Positions 56,877-64,000 of a DNA stretch of 64,000 nucleotides are shown piece after piece. The notes under the pieces are model-generated. The model had not been told where the DNA came from. It did not search any database and saw only the letters and a list, made by a program, of their open reading frames with translations. Source of the stretch: Dermanyssus gallinae (taxonomy: Eukaryota; Arthropoda; Arachnida; Mesostigmata; Dermanyssidae); NCBI GenBank assembly GCA_003439945.1, contig QVRM01002794.1, positions 1 through 64,000 of the forward strand, in the 5' to 3' direction. A program made the position numbers and the translations under genes. The stretch's first letter is position 1. The number at the start of each line of letters is the position of its first letter.

Positions 56877-56937
<61 letters not shown>
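56877..56937. repeat. (TA)n microsatellite
   Basis: About 60 bp of pure TA. TATAGGGTTTTCC on the left and GAGTGTTTTGC on the right may be eroded transposon ends, but no element is recognised. Confidence 0.92.
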
Positions 56938-56939
<2 letters not shown>

Positions 56940-56940
<1 letters not shown>

Positions 56941-59105
56941 TGTTTTGCTTAAATCTTTAAAAACATTGTTGAACACTTTTTTGTCACGTGTTTAGAAATG
57001 GATTCTTACTTAGAAACAATTACGAACCCATTTTATACCAACCTTTTTGAAATCAGTTGCTCAATTTGTGAGGGACCTATTTACAGAGTTTAGAAAGTAT
57101 TTTCAGTTTTCGAAGTGTTCGTTTGGTGGCTTACTCAGGGTCCTTCACTAAGCTCTCGAGTAGCCACCGTGAGCTTTGCTGAGTGTTTGCGTTTGTTCTC
57201 TTTCAAGCATGAAGGTTTTAAGTTAATCCCGGTCGAAATCATCTAAATTAATATTTCGATCTTTTTGGGAGCAGAAGTGACGGGTTTTCAAACTTGACCA
57301 AAGTTGTGTCTGAACAATGGCAAGTGAGTACGGTATAAGACATTGGCTTTTTTTTGGTAACTCGGACGCCAAACATCTCCGAATTTGATCTTCAATGACA
57401 GCTATAGAGTTTGCATCCTAACGATAAAACGAATTCGTAGGTACCACGTTCAACGTACTGAAGGTTAACGTACGCTAAATTTGATGAGTTCATAGAGCTA
57501 AGGACAGAATAACAGCGTATCTCAGCTGGTTGTCATGTCGTATTCTGCCATAGTCTGGCGTTCGCGTATGTTCAAATAGTACGTCGTAGTAGTAGTCATA
57601 TTGGTCAGTTATCACCTTCATTCGTGCAGTACAAGTTATAGTGGTTTCGGTGCAAACAACAGAAGGCTCTAAAAACCCGGTGTGCCCAGTGTTCGTGATC
57701 TGAGTTGGTGTCGGTGTGGTCGCTATTGTGCGTCTGCCATGGCGTACCGCGGTATCTCATACGGCCTCAGTACTGAGGTCGCGTGCAAAATACGTACATC
57801 GATCGATCCTACGTGTTTGCCTTTGACTACCTACTTTGTACCTTTCTTCTAGCAGTCAGTAAGCGGGGAGGGGGGGGTATCAGCGTGCACGTTGTTGCAG
57901 GAGACGCCATTGCAAATTAAGCAAAAAAGGCCGGGTAGACGTTGATGTATTCCAAACATCCACATACCCCACTTGTGTGTATTTTGAGCGTGTCGCTATT
58001 TATCTTTATTCTATTGTCATCAATGTCATCGTGACATTTACACTGGCACATTGATCGGTCTACACTTACGATTATGTATAAAAATATAATTGTTAACGAA
58101 AGCTGTAGTTGTACTTCAAGTCACGGTTATATATATATATATATATATTCTAAACGTACAATCATTCTTTATGGTATAGTTTACTAGAAAATTAGAATTT
58201 TACTACCATGGGCCGTGGGCTCGGTCATTGCACGATACATGATAGACTAAAAATGTACTTCTTTAGACTTGTAGGTTTGTGAGAAGCTGAAAACAGATCA
58301 CTGCCGTCATCGCTTTGACCTTTGTTAGATGTTAGGATTACTTGAGACATTTTGAAGAGACCGCCTGACGCTGTTGTACTGTCGCGTCCCTTAAAGTTTA
58401 AAATTGTGTGGTGAAAAAAGCACGAAAAGCAAGCTGTCAGCCTAATATTTCAGTGCGCCTCTGTAGTTTGTATTCGTGTGCATATTGTTTATTTCGCAAT
58501 ATCTTTGCATTTTAATATGGTACACAATTACAATACAGTCGTCATTATATACAATTTGTACACTTCAGCAACCGTCCCACCAGGCAAACGCGTGCAAAAA
58601 CCGGCGATGCGCCTGGCAGCTGTCGCACTGTATTTTTTTATTGGTAGGTTGAAAGGCCGAAGGCAGTAAATTAAGACATATTAAATCTAATTTAAGAGAA
58701 CCATGGGATGCCAACTCCGGGCAGACCTATATCGACCAACGGAGACAACCGAACATTTACTCAGAGGTAGATTGTAACAAAAGGCCTAGGCTTGTAGGGT
58801 GCGTGCCCTCCCCGGCTGTCGTTTGCTCTCCCCATTATGACCCTAAATTATTACGATATGTACGAGTGTGTATACAATATGTTCTCTAAGCCCTTTTATA
58901 TCAGACTGGATAACGTTAAATAAATAATATTTAAAAAATATTATCAGAAAAGACGCAAATGTAACCACACACTGGGTGAGAATGCGTGAATATTGTCAAG
59001 CCGGTGCAACACTGCTTCAACCGTCATAGTGAAAACAATGTTTTATCAAAGCTTGTGCAAATATATCTAAATGCAGAATAGCATAAGTGCGTTTAATTTC
59101 CGCGT
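56940..59105. other. unassigned AT-rich stretch
   Basis: About 2.2 kb with a short (TA)n at 58129-58149. No gene is recognised. Confidence 0.5.
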
Positions 59106-59109
59106 GTAG

Positions 59110-59111
<2 letters not shown>

Positions 59112-59173
<62 letters not shown>
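59112..59173. repeat. (TA)n microsatellite
   Basis: A pure TA array of about 62 bp. Confidence 0.93.
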
Positions 59174-59174
<1 letters not shown>

Positions 59175-59179
59175 CGACG

Positions 59180-59960
59180 CAAGTCAAATGTATGGACTAA
59201 TCGTGCACACTTTAACATCCGTTGAGGTCGTGCCTTAGGTATCATTATTTACAGAATATAATTATCTATATATAGCTAATGTAGTATAGCGTATGGATAT
59301 GTGCAACCGGTGGTCGTAGATAATGACAAGGGTTCCACATATGTTAACAGCACTACGTAATAGATTCAATAAGTAAGCATTAGTTATACTCGCCGTCCAG
59401 ATTTTTGTCTATGCTTAACAACTCCTCTATGCAAGTAAAACAAAATTATGGCCTCTAGCTTTACCACTTTTTCACACTTCAATGAACTAGACTTAAATAT
59501 TTTGCCGTCGCTACGGTGGTTCTATACCATAAGGATATATATATCGACCCTAGGCACAGTATGTCGTACCCACCAACAAGTAGTTCTTATAATATATAAG
59601 GCAATATACCATATGATCGATGAACGTTGCCTCTAAGTTGACTTCTTATTAGAAGCAGGCTTTGATGTGGTTACATTGGATATCTTTAGAGTTGCAGATC
59701 TGTAGTCTTTATATGCCAAATAAAGCACGTATCGGTATATAAAGAGAGGGGTTTGGGGATATAAAAATTAGGCGGAAAAAGTCGGCAAGCATCAGCAAAC
59801 TGCTATAAGCTTCGATCACGCGGGTCTGCTTCGGTCTCCGGGGTTCAACGCAAAGGCTGGCATTCCTTCAGCTGAAATGTGTGTTTTAGTTACAATCAAA
59901 GAAACGTGGTCATACACAATCCAAGCATGTTAGAGACTTTATCTAAGCTCACCTGTCGTT
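59180..59960. other. unassigned stretch
   Basis: No supported gene. A TATATAAAG sequence lies near 59736-59744. Confidence 0.5.
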
Positions 59961-59974
59961 CTGTTGTTGTTGTT

Positions 59975-60160
59975 GTTGTTTTCATTTATTTTTTTATTAT
60001 GGCAGACAACATCTCATTCCGGCCAAATGCACCCTATTGAAATTACGGAAACCACGAAAACCAATTGCAGAGCGATGACACCGAGCTGCTGGATGGATTT
60101 GAACTCTCGATGACGACGACCTCGAATGAATACAGGAGAGGTTGCCACTAAGCCATGTTC
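59975..60160 (-). mobile_element. tRNA-derived SINE, copy 2
   Basis: Read on the minus strand: the A box TGGCTTAGTGGCAA (plus 60142-60155) is identical to copy 1, and GAGTTCAAATCC (plus 60095-60106) is a good B box. The body CAATTGGTTTTCGTGGTTTCC, then GGTGCATTTGGCCGGAATG, and finally an A-rich tail ending in CAA repeats follow. It matches copy 1 at 14088-14280 in order and in key bases. The tail differs (CAA-rich instead of A-rich). Confidence 0.83.
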
Positions 60161-60708
60161 ACAGTTTTATTTACTCCTTTTTTTCTGCACTTCAATCGCG
60201 CTTCGTCACTACTATTACTTCTTCTTCTACAACGACGACAACTACTAAGTCTGTTGCGCGAGAGTTGTCGCCTCGCAACCCCTCCTCGATCTCATCTCCT
60301 CTAGAGCCTGGACCATTTGCGGTACGCATTAGCGCCGTTCGTTGAGACATCGCTTTGCGACGAGCTGCTACGGACGAGTTCTACTTTGCTCCTACTGCGA
60401 CTACTACTGGAACGCCAGCATTACACTACAGCTACCAGCGACTGCTGCTCCCCGCAGCCTTAGGTCGTTTCGCTTTATGACCGGACAACTTTATGGAGCG
60501 ACCAGTTGCTCCTCGAATCCCCGCGCGACGAGGACGACCACGTTGCGACGAACGACAACATTGACCTCTCTTTTGGCGGGCAGACGAACGGCCGGGGGAT
60601 CCAGCGAAAACGAACGCGGCCCAAGGAGAGGGGGGGGGCAAGGGAGAAGGTTGCCCTGCTCGCAGCTTTTTCCTGCTGCCCACTATAATTCTCTTCTTGG
60701 CTGGGAGC

Positions 60709-60716
60709 TATAAAAG
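60709..60716 (+). promoter_or_regulatory. TATA box candidate
   Basis: GAGCTATAAAAGATC, with TATAAAAG at 60709-60716, lies in the GC-rich block. Pyrimidine-rich sequence lies about 30 bp downstream. No start codon was tied to it. Confidence 0.35.
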
Positions 60717-62148
60717 ATCAAATCCCCTCCCCATCAACCTCTTACTCCTCCGATCCCATCTTACCCGTTCTCTTGGTCTACTTCTTCATTCCCCCGTATC
60801 ATGAGCGCACATTCACCCACATACACAAAAACACAACGGAACACATACACAAGGGCACACATGCACAAATACATACATACACACCTACACAAAGACTTTA
60901 CGAACACTCACACACACACACACCTATACATGCCTACCCATCAAGGGCCAACGTTACCATTCGAACCTATTGGGTGATGATGGTGACGAACCCAGCGCCC
61001 GACGTCCTGATGCGTGTTGGCGCTGTAACCTCCAAGGGTCGCTCCACTTGCTGCCGCCTTTTTTGGGTATGTCCTATTATTTTAGCTGTCAAACGACGCC
61101 GTCTCCGCCCGGACGCCTAGGACGGCTCCTGTCGCCGCCGATCTCGGCCATTATAGAGCGTGGCTTATAGCGGTGGTGCTACTTCTGCTGTTCTTTGCTG
61201 CTAGCTGTGCTGCTCGCTGTTGTTATTTGCCCATTGTCGTCGTCATCGTCGTCGTCGTCGTCGTCGCTTCTAGTGCGCCACCCGTTGTCTTCTGCGGAGG
61301 GACAGGCGGGCGGGGGGTGGAGGTGGAATACGGAAAATAAAAAGGGCAAATAAGAGGTGGATGAAGAGAAACGCAAGTAATGACTCCGCTTGTGTCAAAA
61401 CGATTGCGTGAGTGTGATGATGTTACATTGTGTGTGTGTGTGTGTAATGTCGTTTGTGCTGTGCTGCAAGCAACCGGGGCCGACTGCCGTCTTTCTCCTC
61501 ATGCCTGGGGCTGCCCCCGCGTGGTGACTCTAGGGCGGGGGGGGGGGTGTTGCGGGGCTCTGGCAGTCTCCGCAGCAGAGTCTGTCGGTCTGATCTGGCG
61601 CGGCCTATCCCTGCGACGGACCCTGACAGAAAGAAGAACAGCCTTCCCGGTGGTGGCGATTAAAACGCCGATCTTTAACTGCAAAAGGTCTTGCGCCGCT
61701 CTGCCACTGCTGGGGGGATGGGGGGGGGGGGTGCAGAAGGACACCAGAGGCCAGACTCAGTTTGAACAAGCGAAACAGAGGGGAGAGAGCCAGTCTGCCG
61801 GCCGGCGAGCGAACGAACGACCGAGCAAGCGCAAAAAGAACCTAGCATCATCATTATAGTCATCATCATCATCACTATTATCATTAACACCCCCACCACC
61901 ATCAAACGAGCCAACAGCACTGGCATGGCTGCAATGCGATCATGCGGTGTGAATCTTTTACGACGACAGTCGCCGACTAACGCCTGAGCACGATGATGGT
62001 GATGAGGGTGATGATAATGATGATGATGATGAAGGCTAGTACGATGACGATGGTGATAATGATGATGATGACGCTGGCAGTGGCAACGATGAGCTCTGCA
62101 CTGCTCTCATTGCCCAAAGACCGGATAAATTCTATTCGGCAGCGCAGT

Positions 62149-62156
62149 TATAAAAG
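62149..62156 (+). promoter_or_regulatory. TATA box candidate
   Basis: GCAGTTATAAAAGCGC, with TATAAAAG at 62149-62156, lies in GC-rich sequence just before a G-run. Not tied to a coding region. Confidence 0.33.
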
Positions 62157-63659
62157 CGCAGTGAGCAGCGTTGGGGGGGGTTCGTCCTCACCATCATCAA
62201 CATCATGCCCATGACCGGCATCGGCGTTGTTGCTGGTGTCGCTGCTGTCGTCGTCGACGACGACCAGGGTCATCGCCGTTCGAAATACTTATTTCGTTTA
62301 GCCTTATTATCGAGTTTGCACCGCTAGCTCCTTTTGTAGTTCCCCCCCCCATCGCCTGGCGGGCTGCAGCCGTTACTAAGCCTATGAGGTCATTGGTGCA
62401 CTCGGCGTGCGCGCCCGTAAATGTGACCTTTGTCAGACGCTGCAGGATGGTAAGCGTAGTGATGTTAGTGACGACGACGACAACGGCGACTTGACGGCAT
62501 AGTGCTCCTAGAGAGAGCATTTTCAGATCTGTGCTGGTCGGCTTTTCTCAGCCGTCATTTTGCCGTTCTGGACGCCACTATTGGGCGAATTGTATGCAGC
62601 CTGTATGTAGCCTGTATGTGTCAACTAGCAGCGCTAAGGCTAGTGCTGTTGCTGTTGTTGCCGCCCCATCGATATCCACTACTACGCTGACGAACGAACG
62701 CAAAGCCGGACCTGTCACCGACGTCGCGGTTCAAGTGCAGCAGCTTTGTCGCACTTGTATGTGCAGCGAGTAGTCAGCCAGTTGTGGTGGCCGGCACAAC
62801 GGGCGACTGCCTAGGAGGCAGAGTTCCCCCCATTCTTCTCCACTGGGAAATGCACTACGGATACAATACACAGCGGGACGGACGCTACGAGCTCCCACAC
62901 ATAAACACACATCACACACACACACACACTGACTCTTCAAACAGGGACAGGGAAGCCACATACCCGCGGCGCGAAGCGGCCAGCTATAGCGCGCCTCTCG
63001 GCGGAGCTCGGATCGAGCATCGGTTGTCTGACGAGGCTGGCTTTTACTGCAGAACTACTAGCTACTTGAAGTAGAAGCTCGAACGGTGTAGAAAAATGCC
63101 GCGAAAAGGAAGACCTTTTGTGTCAAACGGAAAATGTCGAACGTTTTGTCAACAACGGTCGGTCGGCGGGTTCCGACCGACGGAGGGTAAAGGCGGGCGG
63201 GGGGGGGGGGGAGATGGGATACAGACCGAGCTCTGCTAAACTGAAGGCACAACTCGTTCCTCGGTCAGATCGATGTATCGTTTGTTTGCTTAGGCCGAAC
63301 GACGAGCGCAAAAGAGCAAGAGCAAGAGAGAGAGACAGAGAGATCAGATTAGCCGCTGTCTCTCGGAGACAAAGGAAGTGCTTCAAAAGCGCGCGTCCCG
63401 GCGTCTCTTCTGTCCGATACTTTTGCCAAACTCATCCACTTAGGCTCGCCGTCAAGGTAAGGTATTCTTCTGCACTGGTCGGTTTTTCCGCCAATTCTGA
63501 GGCCACCCCCAGGGAACGCCTTCCAGTGTGTCGTGAGATCGGCTGAACTATCAGGCAATGGCCTCTTGGGGGTCGTGTCTGTGTTCCAACAAGAGCCCAC
63601 TCCACCCCTCCCCCCCCCCCCACTGCTCAAACAACAGTGCTAAAACGAGCACTCTCCTC

Positions 63660-64000
63660 GGAGGTGTGTTTTCCACCCCCGATAAAATTGACCTTTGTTG
63701 CTGATATTGGCGTGATGATAGCGTCAAAGTCGTCTTCCGCCAGAGCCATCGACTCGTCTGCCACGAATCCTACTAATCGTTCACGGTATTTTAGGTGGAA
63801 CATTGTTTAGATTTCATTATATTAATGCGGTTCACTCGTTTTCTAGCTTATAATCTTATGCTATTATACACCATATATCCACAATGAGAAGTTATCTAGT
63901 TACAGTCGATTGTACTAATATACTAAAATAAATAGTACATGTACTAAGTTTTATAATCTGTTGTTTTTCACACTGACATGACTTTATTTTTAAATATATA
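63660..64000. other. unassigned AT-rich end of window
   Basis: Base composition switches to AT-rich at about 63780. No gene is visible. Confidence 0.5.

Larger units (their letters stand above)
60165..63660. other. GC-rich, triplet-repeat-rich block
   Basis: About 3.5 kb of GC-rich sequence with (CA)n near 60910-60930 and 62905-62925, (GTC)n at about 61226-61266, (GT)n at 61427-61444, (CAT)/(GAT) repeats at about 61850-61880 and 61990-62075, and G or C runs near 61527-61538, 61718-61729, 63198-63211 and 63607-63620. Both strands stay open over long spans because of composition. AAGGTAAGG at 63455-63463 is a good splice-donor match. This may be the 5' region of a host gene, but no protein-coding exon can be supported. 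Confidence 0.5.

Noticed and set aside
63118..63546. 142-codon plus-strand frame at the end of the GC block
   Set aside because: It starts at a non-ATG codon, crosses a G-run and overlaps equally long minus-strand frames; no motif was found.

Overview
This window looks like a piece of an animal nuclear genome, most likely an arthropod. I see no bacterial-style gene layout: no long operon-like ORFs, rRNA genes or CRISPR arrays. What can be recognised is overwhelmingly decayed transposable elements set among long (TA)n microsatellites (about twenty arrays). The mix of mariner, non-LTR retrotransposons and tRNA-derived SINEs fits an arthropod; a mite or tick is a guess and nothing here proves it. 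Almost no open reading frame can be defended as an intact host protein gene.

Layout. 0-2.5 kb: a mariner element with both terminal repeats, abutting a 1.1-kb giant foldback (palindromic) element. 3.6-9.2 kb: three different non-LTR retrotransposon 3' ends (families A, B and C here), the last on the minus strand. 9.8-14.3 kb: a foldback fragment, a 19-bp purine minisatellite, a second large foldback copy and a SINE inside (TA)n. 15.9-20.6 kb: a retrotransposon ORF1 zinc-knuckle relic, a second mariner relic, and a second family A tail. 22.2-26.6 kb: an R1-like retrotransposon with a duplicated ORF1 segment, then a foldback relative. 31.9-37.3 kb: a second family C tail, two copies of a tRNA-related repeat, one next to a near-perfect 64-nt hairpin, and a 106-codon ATG ORF of unknown function. 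40-47 kb: a decayed reverse transcriptase, another foldback relative, and a third mariner. 50.4-51.2 kb: a second R1-like tail. 53.3-55.3 kb: a cluster of coding-like plus-strand segments rich in cysteines and N-glycosylation sequons, a possible hAT relic and a TATA promoter candidate. 60-63.7 kb: a GC-rich, triplet-repeat-rich block with two TATA boxes and a SINE copy at its edge.

How the parts relate. The mariner copies and the foldback family end at TA dinucleotides or inside (TA)n arrays, so these arrays probably act both as landing sites and as by-products of insertion. The retrotransposon tails are mostly 5'-truncated, as expected for target-primed reverse transcription. The most unusual feature is the foldback family: two copies about 11 kb apart share an identical 52-bp central spacer, while their roughly 500-bp arms differ between copies yet match each other closely within each copy.
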